Source: Duganella margarita
GTDB taxonomy: Bacteria; Pseudomonadota; Gammaproteobacteria; Burkholderiales; Burkholderiaceae_D
NCBI RefSeq assembly: GCF_009857535.1
Contig: NZ_WWCS01000017.1
Span: 1 to 64,000 of the forward strand
Length of the DNA: 64,000 nt
Reading direction: 5' to 3'
The notes under the pieces: generated by a model
Databases searched by the model: none
What the model saw: only the letters and a program-made list of their open reading frames with translations
Told to the model about the DNA's origin: nothing
Shown here: piece by piece, positions 8,164 to 16,676 of the stretch
How the letters are laid out: each line of letters opens with the position of its first letter
Numbering within the stretch: position 1 is the stretch's first letter
Program-made: the position numbers and the translations under genes

Positions 8164-9201
8164 TCAGCGCGCCGCCATGCGCTCCATCAACACCGCCAGA
8201 CTAGCCGAGGCCGCCTTGAAGCTGAACTTCTGCATCGACGAGTGTTTGGCTTGCGCCGACAGTTGCTGGCGCAAGGTCTGGTCGTTCCACAGTTTTTTCA
8301 ACGCTGCCACCAGCGACGCCGTATCCTTCGGCGCCACCAGCAGGCCGTCCTGACCATGCTCGATGTAATCGGTGGTGCCGGCGCAGGCGGTGGCCACCAG
8401 CGGCACCCCCAGCATCATCGATTCAATCAGCGTCACCTGGCCGGATGGAGCGTCGGTGTCGGCGATCGGAATCACATTGATGCGCGAATAGGCTGCCAGC
8501 CGGTGACACTCATCAAGCGACAGGCCGGACTGCACGCTGACGCAAGGCGGCGGCGTCAGGTGTTCCACCGCGTGCGCGCCGGACACGATGATGGTCTTGT
8601 AGCCCAGTTCGCCCACAGCCTCCATTAGCAGGCGGTAATCGCGGTTGGCCGTGCCCAGCGCCACAATATAGGGCTCGCCGTCGCGCTCGCGCCATGGCTC
8701 GTTGACCGGGTCGGCCACACTCAGCGGCACGAACACAAAGCGCGATGCCGGCAGATTCAGCCAGCGGCTGTAGATGTCGATTTCCGCCTGCGAATGCACC
8801 ACAAAAATATCCACCGCCGGCAGGCAGTAGCGCGCCACCTTGCCTTTCAGGCCGCCATATGGTTGCGCCAGATTGAAGCACCAGGCAATCAGCGGCAGCT
8901 GTTTGCGCCCGCTCAGCTTTTTCATCAGCGCCACCATCAGGGCCAGTTGCGGGAACGTGGTGATGATGCCGGTCTTGCGGCCGCGCCGATAGGTGGCCAG
9001 GAAACCAGCCAGCGCGTGGCGGAAATAATCGAGCCAATCGCGCGCGGAGGCGCTGCGGCGCGAACGGTCATGGTCGTAGCGGGCCGGCACCGCCGCTACT
9101 TCGTGTTGGGCCGGATCGATGTATTCAAAAATCCACTTCGGGTCGACGTCGCGTACAAACGGGGCCAGCACGGTCCAGTGCATGGGGCGTGGTTGTGCCA
9201 T
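8164..9201 (-). CDS. GT4-type glycosyltransferase
   Basis: 345 residues with a GT-B fold pattern: an N-terminal acceptor half (WTVLAPFVRDVDPKWIFEYI at the start) and a C-terminal donor half with IVALGTANRDY, SGLSLDECHRLAAYSRINVIP and the EX7E-type GQVTLIESMMLGVPLVATA (about 270-290) followed by HGQDGLLVAPKD. It is a retaining glycosyltransferase in cytoplasmic assembly of the Eps repeat unit; donor sugar unknown. The start at 9201 lies two bases after the stop of the upstream Wzy-like gene and has AAAGG eight bases before it. Last gene of the main eps run before the inserted acyltransferase module; the terminator at 8099-8139 closes it. Confidence 0.85.
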   Translation of the reverse strand: MAQPRPMHWTVLAPFVRDVDPKWIFEYIDPAQHEVAAVPARYDHDRSRRSASARDWLDYFRHALAGFLATYRRGRKTGIITTFPQLALMVALMKKLSGRKQLPLIAWCFNLAQPYGGLKGKVARYCLPAVDIFVVHSQAEIDIYSRWLNLPASRFVFVPLSVADPVNEPWRERDGEPYIVALGTANRDYRLLMEAVGELGYKTIIVSGAHAVEHLTPPPCVSVQSGLSLDECHRLAAYSRINVIPIADTDAPSGQVTLIESMMLGVPLVATACAGTTDYIEHGQDGLLVAPKDTASLVAALKKLWNDQTLRQQLSAQAKHSSMQKFSFKAASASLAVLMERMAAR

Positions 9202-9203
9202 GG

Positions 9204-10619
9204 TCAGGCCTTTCGTGGCGTGAGCGTGACTGTCTTGCTGAGCGCCAGCGAACTGCCCGCCCCCACTGCAAACCACCAGTACCAGTCATACACCAGGATG
9301 TCGAACATATTGTCGCTGAACGCGCAAATCAGGAAGTTCACCAGCACCACGATCAGCGAGAACGCCGCCAGCTTGTCGACCTTGATCAACGGTAGCAGCC
9401 CTTTGAATACACGCCAGTTCAGCCACAGATAAGCGAACAGGCCGACCAGCCCGATCTCAAAGATGAGCTGCACGTAAATGCTGTGGGCCTCCCAATGAAT
9501 ACCACCGGCCAACGGGAAGAAGGTCGGCGAGAAGTGCTGGAATGTTTGCAGGCCGTTACCGGTGACAAAGGTGTGCGGCGACATCCAGCCAAACGCGCTT
9601 TGCCAAAGGGCTACGCGCCACGAGGCCGAATTCATCTCGGTCACATTCCCGGTCGGATTGTCGTGGGTCAGCTCCAGCAAGCGGTCGCCGACGCCAGGCA
9701 CCAGCAGGGCCAAAGCCCCGCCCACCGCGATGTACACCAGATAACGGCGGTCAAACAGCAAGCCATACATGCCAAAGCCGATCGCGGTAGCGATCCAGGC
9801 GCTGCGGGTATGGGTCATGGCCAGCATGATCAGCAGGAAGAACAGATAGCCGATCAGGAACACCCGCTGCCACCCACGATAACTGGCGGGCATGGTCTGC
9901 AACAGATAAAACGCCACCGTAATGATCACCGTCAGGTAGAACGCCAGCACATTGGGATGGCCGAAGGTGCTGGCCAGGCGGAAACCGGCGCGATAGTGCA
10001 AGGCCACATCGACGAAGGTGTACAGCGCCGGCACCGCCGACGACCACACCACCACCTTCATGACCGAGCGGAACTCGGCCTGGGTTTGGCCAAAATAAAA
10101 GCCGCTGATGAACATCGCAAAGAACGACAGCAGCGCCAGGCACTGGCGGACCGCCTCGCCGCGCTCATACGATGGGATCACGCCCGCGCACAGCAGCAGC
10201 AGGAACGGCGTCCAGGCCCAGAATGCGCGCGCCGGCACCACGCGCGGGCGCTCGAACACCAGCATGATCGCGATCAGGATCACGCAAGCGTTGAGCAGCC
10301 CGCCCACGCCCAGCGGGATGCCGCCCAGCGAAATCCGGGTCAGCGACAACACCGGGTCGAGCGCCGCGCGGAACAGGATAATCCCCAGCAAGGTCAGCTT
10401 GTGGTCGTAGATTAGCAACAGCGCGAACACCATCGCCGCCGGCAACGCGAACATTTTCGAAGGGCTGTCGCCCATGGTGGCGACGAACAGCGGCGTGAAC
10501 ATGCCCAGCACGACGGCCGCCAGCAGCAAGCCGCCGATCACCAGATAGCTGGTGCCCAGCGGTTGGCGCAGGAATCCCGGCAGACGGGGTAAAGCGGGGA
10601 ATTTCGGCAAAGCGGGCAT
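9204..10619 (-). CDS. O-antigen ligase/Wzy-family polysaccharide polymerase
   Basis: 471 residues, about 11-12 hydrophobic segments and one large periplasmic loop (about 300-390) containing THTRSAW, HDNPTG, SASWRVALWQ and HFSPTFFPLAGGIHWEAHSIYVQLIFEIG. The R-W...H-x-x-x-H-S pattern fits the Wzy_C (O-antigen ligase) family. In a Wzx/Wzy locus it would polymerise flipped repeat units in the periplasm. The ATG at 10619 is preferred (AGAGG upstream, residues PALPKFPALPRLPGF before helix 1); the frame stays open 42 codons upstream into the intergenic space. Two bases separate it from the next GT4 gene. Ligase and polymerase cannot be separated by sequence; polymerase is inferred from context. Confidence 0.82.
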   Translation of the reverse strand: MPALPKFPALPRLPGFLRQPLGTSYLVIGGLLLAAVVLGMFTPLFVATMGDSPSKMFALPAAMVFALLLIYDHKLTLLGIILFRAALDPVLSLTRISLGGIPLGVGGLLNACVILIAIMLVFERPRVVPARAFWAWTPFLLLLCAGVIPSYERGEAVRQCLALLSFFAMFISGFYFGQTQAEFRSVMKVVVWSSAVPALYTFVDVALHYRAGFRLASTFGHPNVLAFYLTVIITVAFYLLQTMPASYRGWQRVFLIGYLFFLLIMLAMTHTRSAWIATAIGFGMYGLLFDRRYLVYIAVGGALALLVPGVGDRLLELTHDNPTGNVTEMNSASWRVALWQSAFGWMSPHTFVTGNGLQTFQHFSPTFFPLAGGIHWEAHSIYVQLIFEIGLVGLFAYLWLNWRVFKGLLPLIKVDKLAAFSLIVVLVNFLICAFSDNMFDILVYDWYWWFAVGAGSSLALSKTVTLTPRKA

Positions 10620-10666
10620 GACGTGAACCTCTGAAGTAATCGAACGGAGTAGCGCCTGGCGCGGTC

Positions 10667-11740
10667 TCAGGCCGGCAGGCCGGCGACGCTCATGCGCGGA
10701 CGGCCCGGGAAGCGCCGCAGCAACCAGGAGCGGATGGCGGTCCACTCGCCGGCTTCCGGCGTGTTATCGGCGCGGAAGCGGTGGAAGCGCCACAGCAGGC
10801 TGGCTTCGCGGCGCGTGGCGATGGCCTTGCGGTAACGCAGTTCGCGCCGCAATTCCTCCGAGTCGCCCAAGCCGCGCGTGACGGCGTCGGCCATGCGTTC
10901 ATACTCGGCGTCGAAATTGCCGCGACCGTCCACGTCGAGCAAAATGCCGCCATGGTTGCAGAACGGCGCCGGGTCGAACCATGGCAGCTGGTGCATGATG
11001 CAGAAGGAGCGCGCCAGCGAGCGCGAAATGTCCAGCGACACCGCCATCTGGTCGTCGAAGCGGGTGGCGCTGACATTGTTGCCGTGCCAGCGATAGCGAA
11101 TCAGCTTGTGCGGAATGTTGGCGCACTTGCCCAGGATGGCCAACTGGCCGAACAGGAAATAATCCTCGGCCAGCGCCGGCACTTCCAGCCGCTGGTCTTC
11201 GGGCAACACGCGCAACAGGTCGATGCCATAGCGGATGCCCATCTGCTTGACCGCAGCGAAGCGTAGCATGGCGGTCGGGTGGGCGATCGGATTGCGGAAC
11301 AGGCTGGCGGCGGTCACGCGCGCCGAGCCCACCGGCATCAGCATTTCGCCCAGCAGCTTGCCGCTGGCGTCGATGACGTCGGCCTGGCCGCCGATGGCGA
11401 CGCAGTCCGGATACTGCGCAAACCCGGCCAGCGCCAGCGCCATGCGATCCGGGTAGCAGATGTCATCGGCGTCATGGCGCATGACGAATTCGCAATCGGC
11501 AATCTCCAGGCCGCAGTTCAGCAGGCCAGCCAGGCCGACCGCCTGCGGGAAACTGTGCACCTCGACGCGGGGATCGCGGCGCCGGTAGTCCTCCGCCATC
11601 TCACGGCTGCCGTCGGTGGAGCCGTGGTCCAGCACCAGCAGGCGCCAGTCGGTATGGGTCTGGGCGATGATGCTGTCGATCGATTCCGCCAAGAAATCCT
11701 TGCCGTTCTTCACCGGCAGCAGAATGTCAATTTGTGCCAC
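10667..11740 (-). CDS. Family 2 glycosyltransferase (GT2)
   Basis: 357 residues, soluble, with a GT-A core at the N-terminus: IDILLPVKNG (3-12), LVLDHGSTDGS (about 35-45), GLLNCGLEIADCEFVMRHDADD (DAD metal site near 90). The remaining C-terminal part is helical and lacks membrane segments. It adds a sugar to the growing lipid-linked repeat unit in the cytoplasm; donor unknown. The start is GTG at 11740 with AAAGGAC eight bases upstream. It sits between the Wzy-like gene and the pyruvyltransferase with gaps of 47 and 21 bases, all on one strand. Confidence 0.85.
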   Translation of the reverse strand: MAQIDILLPVKNGKDFLAESIDSIIAQTHTDWRLLVLDHGSTDGSREMAEDYRRRDPRVEVHSFPQAVGLAGLLNCGLEIADCEFVMRHDADDICYPDRMALALAGFAQYPDCVAIGGQADVIDASGKLLGEMLMPVGSARVTAASLFRNPIAHPTAMLRFAAVKQMGIRYGIDLLRVLPEDQRLEVPALAEDYFLFGQLAILGKCANIPHKLIRYRWHGNNVSATRFDDQMAVSLDISRSLARSFCIMHQLPWFDPAPFCNHGGILLDVDGRGNFDAEYERMADAVTRGLGDSEELRRELRYRKAIATRREASLLWRFHRFRADNTPEAGEWTAIRSWLLRRFPGRPRMSVAGLPA

Positions 11741-11761
11741 GCTATGTCCTTTCGCAGAAAT

Positions 11762-12727
11762 TCAGGCGCTGCGCTGAGCGGCTGCCAAGGTGACCAGTTC
11801 GCTGCGCGCGGTCCAGACCGACGCGTAGCGGCTGTTCTTGCCGTAGCTGTTGTCGAGAACCAGGGTCGGCATATCCATCAGCACCGCCAGGATATGACCA
11901 TGCAGACGATCGGTAACGATCAGGTTGTGCCGGGCAAACAGCGCGATGGCCTCGTCCACCAGCTTTTGCGCGTAGGCGATCCACAACGGCGCGACGATGA
12001 CGTTGGCCGGCTTGCCCAGGCCGCGCCGCGAGAAGACGCCGATGGCGTGACGGTAGCGATTGATCACGCGTTCGCGCTCGCCGACGAATTGCGGCCAGTC
12101 GGTATGGGTGCTGACGCGAACGTCCGGCAGTGTGCCGTGGTCCACTTTTTCGTCATCAACGCGGGTGATCAGCATGGCGTCGCCGTTTTTGTCGTAGCTG
12201 CGGCCGAGCGGATACAGCTGGTGCGCCATGTCAGGCAGCAGATAGACCTTATCGGTAAAAGCCCGCGCTTGCTCGAACGACACCTTGTCGCGCACGCACA
12301 AGTGCAGGTCGGGATGGCGGCGGAAGATAGCGGCAGACTCGGCAGCTTTTTCCGGCGACGAAAAATGAATCGACTGCGGCAGGATGACAATCCGGTTGCC
12401 CGGCCGTGCGGCCGCGACCCGCTCGCGCAACTGCTGGAAGAACGGGTACAGGTCGCCAAAATTGCCGCCCCCATGGAACACCACCACGTCGTCCTTGCCC
12501 AGCCAGTCCGGGTTAAAGGAGAAAAACGGCGAGATAAGACGCGGTGTCAGATTGTGCTTCTTGAAAAAAGCCAGCGTACCCAGCATGATCAGCAAATCGC
12601 CGATATTGCCGTGCATAGGAATATCGACATAATGGAACGGCGCCTTACCGATCAAGTCCAGCAGCACCGCGTGCTTTGTCATCAGCTCGGCATTTAACCT
12701 GGCGGAGTCGAGTTTTTCAGCTTCCAT
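11762..12727 (-). CDS. Polysaccharide pyruvyltransferase family protein (EpsO/CsaB-like)
   Basis: 321 residues. The N-terminal half has HGNIGDLLIMLGTLAFF (about 39-55), FHGGGNFGDLYPFFQQLRERV (about 84-104) and ILPQSIHFSS; the C-terminal half has DRLHGHILAVLMDMPTLVLDNSYGKN. These are the GGGNxGDxY and HGH-type motifs of PS_pyruv_trans enzymes, which transfer enolpyruvate from PEP to form a 4,6-linked pyruvate ketal on a sugar. The polymer made here is therefore probably pyruvylated and anionic (inference). Start ATG at 12727 with AGGA shortly upstream. It lies between the flippase and a GT2. Confidence 0.88.
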   Translation of the reverse strand: MEAEKLDSARLNAELMTKHAVLLDLIGKAPFHYVDIPMHGNIGDLLIMLGTLAFFKKHNLTPRLISPFFSFNPDWLGKDDVVVFHGGGNFGDLYPFFQQLRERVAAARPGNRIVILPQSIHFSSPEKAAESAAIFRRHPDLHLCVRDKVSFEQARAFTDKVYLLPDMAHQLYPLGRSYDKNGDAMLITRVDDEKVDHGTLPDVRVSTHTDWPQFVGERERVINRYRHAIGVFSRRGLGKPANVIVAPLWIAYAQKLVDEAIALFARHNLIVTDRLHGHILAVLMDMPTLVLDNSYGKNSRYASVWTARSELVTLAAAQRSA

Positions 12728-12745
12728 AATAGTCCTAATAAGGCG

Positions 12746-14053
12746 TCAGTTTAAAGAACCACGCGCGCGTGGCAGAAGACCATACAGCATCTGCAGATCG
12801 GCCCGGGTAGGCAGCAACGCCGGCATTTTTTCCTTGAGGGTGATCGGATACATACACAGCGTCACCACCAGCCGCAGCACGGCGCCCAGCAGCATCAGTA
12901 GGGCCAGGAACACGTACACATTGCCGGCCGGCAGGAACGGCATGGCGATAAACACCGGCACCACCGAAATTAGCTGCCGCACAAGCACCAGGCCCGGACG
13001 GCCGCCGGCCGTGAAGCGCTGCGCCAGCGTCCAGCTGGCGCCGCCGCAGACACATTCAAACAGCAGGATGGCGAACGGCAGCGCCATCGGGGCAAACTTC
13101 TCGCCATACACCAGAACAATCAGCCAGTGCGACAGGGTTGCGCCCAACGCCGCCAGCAGCAACAACGGCCCGAAGGTGAGGCGGAACGCCGTGCGCACCT
13201 TGTCGTCCAGCTGTTGCAGATCGCGCCCGGCAAAGCGCGCATACAGCGCCACCGCCACCGCTTCTTGCACCGCGCCGATCAGGCGCGAGGTGGTGAACGC
13301 CATCGCGTAATAACCGTACTCGGCAATCTGGCCGCGCTTCAGCAAAATGATCTTGTCGAAATTCAGCAAAAGCAGACTAAGCAAAACGGTGCCATGTTGT
13401 TGCAGGCCGTAGCGCAGCACCCGGATCAGCGACACCGGTTCCTTGGGCTGGGCCACGTTCCACACGCGGTTCTGCATCGACCAGTAGGCGCCGACCAGGG
13501 TCAGCGCCACCACCACGGCCAACTGACAGTAAAGCATTTGCATGAACTGCACCGTATGGTAAAACAGTAGCAGGGGCAGCAACAGCAACAGATTGCCGCC
13601 CACCAGACTGAAACGCATGAGATTAAAAAACCGCAGGTCGGATTTAATCTGCGCCAGCAGGAAGAAATAGTTTTGCGTCCCCATGAACGCGGCCAGCGCT
13701 ATAACCCATGGCAACGCCGCGACAAACTGCGGATCGCTGCGCAGCTGCGAGCCGATCCAGCCCATAGCGGCGGCCACCAGCGCCACCATCAGCACGGAAG
13801 CGCTCAGGAGGCCGCCATAGGAAAAACGCCGCGCGGCGCCGACATGGTAGACATAGCTGGTCGCCAACCCCAGCTGCGCAACGCCGGCCGCCAAGGTGCC
13901 GACCATCAGCGCCGCCGACAGCAGGCCGCGACCTTCCGGTCCCAGCATCCGCGCAGTCAGCACCGACGAAATAAAACTGATCGCGGTGATGCCAACCGTC
14001 GTCATCAGCGTTTTGCCGAATGCGCCAGCCAGCCCGCCCCGGGAGGAACTCAT
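12746..14053 (-). CDS. Wzx-type oligosaccharide flippase
   Basis: 435 residues with about 12 hydrophobic segments and no soluble domain. The N-terminus GAFGKTLMTTVGITAISFISSVLTARMLG followed by GPEGRG is typical of polysaccharide-biosynthesis MATE/MOP proteins; GQIAEYGYYAMAFT and FTAGGRPGLVLVRQLISVVPVF are also family-like. It would move undecaprenyl-PP-linked repeat units across the inner membrane. Nineteen bases separate it from the pyruvyltransferase and 39 from the exosortase gene; all on one strand. Confidence 0.85.
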   Translation of the reverse strand: MSSSRGGLAGAFGKTLMTTVGITAISFISSVLTARMLGPEGRGLLSAALMVGTLAAGVAQLGLATSYVYHVGAARRFSYGGLLSASVLMVALVAAAMGWIGSQLRSDPQFVAALPWVIALAAFMGTQNYFFLLAQIKSDLRFFNLMRFSLVGGNLLLLLPLLLFYHTVQFMQMLYCQLAVVVALTLVGAYWSMQNRVWNVAQPKEPVSLIRVLRYGLQQHGTVLLSLLLLNFDKIILLKRGQIAEYGYYAMAFTTSRLIGAVQEAVAVALYARFAGRDLQQLDDKVRTAFRLTFGPLLLLAALGATLSHWLIVLVYGEKFAPMALPFAILLFECVCGGASWTLAQRFTAGGRPGLVLVRQLISVVPVFIAMPFLPAGNVYVFLALLMLLGAVLRLVVTLCMYPITLKEKMPALLPTRADLQMLYGLLPRARGSLN

Positions 14054-14092
14054 AAGACAGCCATTGGTAAAGTAATCTTCATATCCGCCAGT

Positions 14093-15721
14093 TCATTGGG
14101 CCACCAACGGAGGCGCGCCCGGTTTTACCGCAGCCACCAGCGCACTGAGGAAGCTCTCCTGCTGCTGATACGCCGCTGGCGCCGCAGCCTTATCGGACAC
14201 AATCACCGAGGCGCGCACCAGCATGCCGTCGGTGACCACGCCACGCAAGCCATCGCGGAAAATTTTCATCCGCTGGCGCATGCCACTGTTCGGATAAGCA
14301 TCGCCGACACGGGTCCAATAGGTGACCGCTTCGGTGCGGCCATTGCCCTCGGCCAGCATGTGCTTGCCGGGTACGGCAGCGCCGTGACCAACCGCCAACA
14401 TCGCAGGCGCGAGCGCGACCACCTTGTAGCCCTGCGCTGGGTAGCAGATTTCCGGCAGGTGCAGTTTGACGTCCTGGCGCTGTTCGCGGGCATACGCTAA
14501 CGCCAGCATCATCTGCGTGCCTTGCGGATTGATGTAAGTGCGGGTCACCACTTCGTCATAGATCTGGTCGGTCAGCGCCCCGCCCTCGTCGTTGGTCGCC
14601 AACGTGGCCTGCGCCACCGAATCCGGCACCAGTTTCCACTCGCCGATCTGAGCCGGCACCGCTTGCGTCAGTTGCAGCGCGGTCGTCACCGACGTCAGGT
14701 GCGGCGTCAGCGCATGGGCGGCGGCGATGCTGACCAGCATGCCGGCCAGCACGGCCGCCGCTGGCGCCAGCGGCACGTTGAGCAGTCGCTGCCAGGTGCC
14801 GGCCGGCACCGAGGGCAGGCTCAAGGCGCTCTGCTCCGGATCGCGGCCGGCGCCGCGCCGCGCCACCAACCAGCTCAGTGCGCTATCGACGCCGATGATC
14901 AGCAGCAAGGCCGAGAGGAACAGCACCAGTCCGGAGAAACTGTGCAGGAAGCCCTGCCCGGCGGCGTCGCCCAAGTGATAGGTGATCAGCGACAGGAAGA
15001 CGATGCGGATGGTATTGGCGGTAAACGAAATCGGCACGATCAGCGACGCCAGCACGACGTTGCGCACCAGCGACGGGTGGCGCACCAGATTCATGTACAG
15101 CAGGCCCAGCGCTTCGAGCGTGAACAGCGAGTTCAGGCCGGCGCAGGCGTCGGCCACCAGCAACTGGTACTGGCCGATGGTGAGGATGACGCCGCTGCGG
15201 GCGATCGGATAGCCGGCCCAGTACAGCAAATGTTCGGTGGCGGCCGAGACGGCGATTTTCATCGGCAAGGTCAGCACATCGACCACCGACGCCGGCATCG
15301 GGATCATGAACAGCATGAAGAAGAACGCGAACCACAGGCGGCGCCAAGTGCGCACGCCGAAGCCCGCAATCACCAGCCCGCTGAGCACCCAGATCAGCGA
15401 ACCGACTTCCAGCACCAGCACGTTCTGCGAGCGGCCCAGCACGTAACTCAACAGGCCGACCACCAGCACCAGCGAGCCGGCCAGCGGCTGCGGGGCGCGT
15501 TGCAACAGATCCTGCGCCATCAACTGGCTCAGGCGGAAATACAGGAACACCATGGCCACCACCATCACGATGGGCCCATGGGCATTGCGGTCCGAACTCC
15601 AGGCGCCGTGGAACAAATCGATAAAGCTGGGGATATAGACGGCCAGCAAGCCGGCGATGACCAGCAGCGCCGGCAGCGGCGCCACCCGCGGCACGCTCAC
15701 AGAGGAGTTCAGCATATGCAT
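14093..15721 (-). CDS. Exosortase (XrtB type) fused to EpsI domain
   Basis: 542 residues in two parts. Residues 1-290 form a polytopic exosortase: catalytic Cys 193 in DACAGLNS, Arg 239 in NTIRIV and His 260 in LHSFSG, as in transpeptidase-like exosortases that sort PEP-CTERM proteins. Residues about 320-542 form a periplasmic EpsI (DUF3485-like) domain after one membrane segment: IGEWKLVPD, LALAYAREQRQDVKLHLPEICYPAQGYKVV and MRQRMKIFRDGLRGV. The two functions are often adjacent genes; here there is no stop between them. The start at 15721 is six bases after epsG; an in-frame ATG two codons on is equally possible. The PEP-CTERM protein at 51.6 kb is a candidate substrate. The XrtB subclass is inferred from neighbouring epsL/B/D/E/F/G. 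Confidence 0.88.
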   Translation of the reverse strand: MHMLNSSVSVPRVAPLPALLVIAGLLAVYIPSFIDLFHGAWSSDRNAHGPIVMVVAMVFLYFRLSQLMAQDLLQRAPQPLAGSLVLVVGLLSYVLGRSQNVLVLEVGSLIWVLSGLVIAGFGVRTWRRLWFAFFFMLFMIPMPASVVDVLTLPMKIAVSAATEHLLYWAGYPIARSGVILTIGQYQLLVADACAGLNSLFTLEALGLLYMNLVRHPSLVRNVVLASLIVPISFTANTIRIVFLSLITYHLGDAAGQGFLHSFSGLVLFLSALLLIIGVDSALSWLVARRGAGRDPEQSALSLPSVPAGTWQRLLNVPLAPAAAVLAGMLVSIAAAHALTPHLTSVTTALQLTQAVPAQIGEWKLVPDSVAQATLATNDEGGALTDQIYDEVVTRTYINPQGTQMMLALAYAREQRQDVKLHLPEICYPAQGYKVVALAPAMLAVGHGAAVPGKHMLAEGNGRTEAVTYWTRVGDAYPNSGMRQRMKIFRDGLRGVVTDGMLVRASVIVSDKAAAPAAYQQQESFLSALVAAVKPGAPPLVAQ

Positions 15722-15727
15722 TCCGGA

Positions 15728-16630
15728 TCAGTATTTGTTCAGCACGGTACCGACCAGGTGCACCCGGGCCTCGGTCAGTTCGCCGACCAGATCGCGCACA
15801 TGGCCGACATGGGTGACGTTCTGGCGCGTGACCACCAGCGCCGCGCCGGCGCGGCCGGCCACCATCTGCGCATCCGAGCATTCGACGCTGGCCGGGGTGT
15901 CGATCAGGATCACGTCGTACTGCGGCGCCAGTTCGCGCAGCACCTGCCCCAGTGCCGGACGGCCCAGCAGCTCGGACGGGTTAGGCGGCGGCGAACCGGC
16001 CGGCAGCACCGACAGGTCGACCAGGCCGGGCACGCGCTGCACGGCGTCGGCGGCAGGCCGGCCCGACAGCCAATTCGACAGGCCGGTGCGGTTTTCCAGC
16101 CCAAACACAGCATGCTGGCGCGGATTGCGCAGGTCGGCGTCGATCAGCAGCGTGCGCTGGCCTTGCTGCGAAAACACCACCGCCAGGTTGGCGGCCAGGA
16201 AGCTGCGGCCATCGCCGCGCTCGGCGCCGGTCACGGCCAGCACGCGGCGCTCGGCGTCGGTGTCGAACCAGCGCCACATCAGCTGGTTGCGCAGCGCGCG
16301 CAGCGACTCGACGCGGCTGGTAAACGGTTCGTAGGCCGCCACCACTTCGGCGCTGATCGCGCTTTCGCCGGGCAGCAGGTAAGGATAGTCGTACTGGCGC
16401 GACAGCGCGAGCTCGATGTCGGCCTCGGTCAGCACCCCCAGCGCCAGCGCGGCGTCGCCGAAGCGCAGATTCTTTTCGACCTGGTAGCGCAGCACGCGTT
16501 CGGCGTCGGCCACCGACAGGCGGCCCTGCTTGATCAGGATAGCGCCGATCGAACGATCGGGGACGGCCGGCGCGGGCTTGTCGCGCGCGTCCGTCACCGG
16601 GTAAGGTGCAACTGGAGAATTGGCATTCAT
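15728..16630 (-). CDS. epsG: EpsG, chain-length-determinant tyrosine-kinase-like ATPase
   Basis: 300 residues. The C-terminal part is a BY-kinase/MinD-like P-loop ATPase: GAERGDGRS (about 136-144), LLIDADLRNPRQH (Walker A', about 160-172), VILIDTP (Walker B). The canonical Walker A Lys is replaced by Arg (GDGRS, not GxGKS), and no C-terminal tyrosine cluster is present, the protein ending VLNKY. An N-terminal extension (about 25-90, IGAILIKQGRLSVADAERVL ... FGDAALALGVLTEADIELAL) resembles the MshEN/T2SSE N-terminal domain, known for binding c-di-GMP in other proteins; that binding is not shown here. It partners EpsF in controlling polymer length. Start ATG at 16630 with GGAGC upstream. Confidence 0.88.
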   Translation of the reverse strand: MNANSPVAPYPVTDARDKPAPAVPDRSIGAILIKQGRLSVADAERVLRYQVEKNLRFGDAALALGVLTEADIELALSRQYDYPYLLPGESAISAEVVAAYEPFTSRVESLRALRNQLMWRWFDTDAERRVLAVTGAERGDGRSFLAANLAVVFSQQGQRTLLIDADLRNPRQHAVFGLENRTGLSNWLSGRPAADAVQRVPGLVDLSVLPAGSPPPNPSELLGRPALGQVLRELAPQYDVILIDTPASVECSDAQMVAGRAGAALVVTRQNVTHVGHVRDLVGELTEARVHLVGTVLNKY

Positions 16631-16676
16631 GTGTGGTGCTCCGTCTATGTCAATGGGGCGAGAGGCGCAGGGCGGC

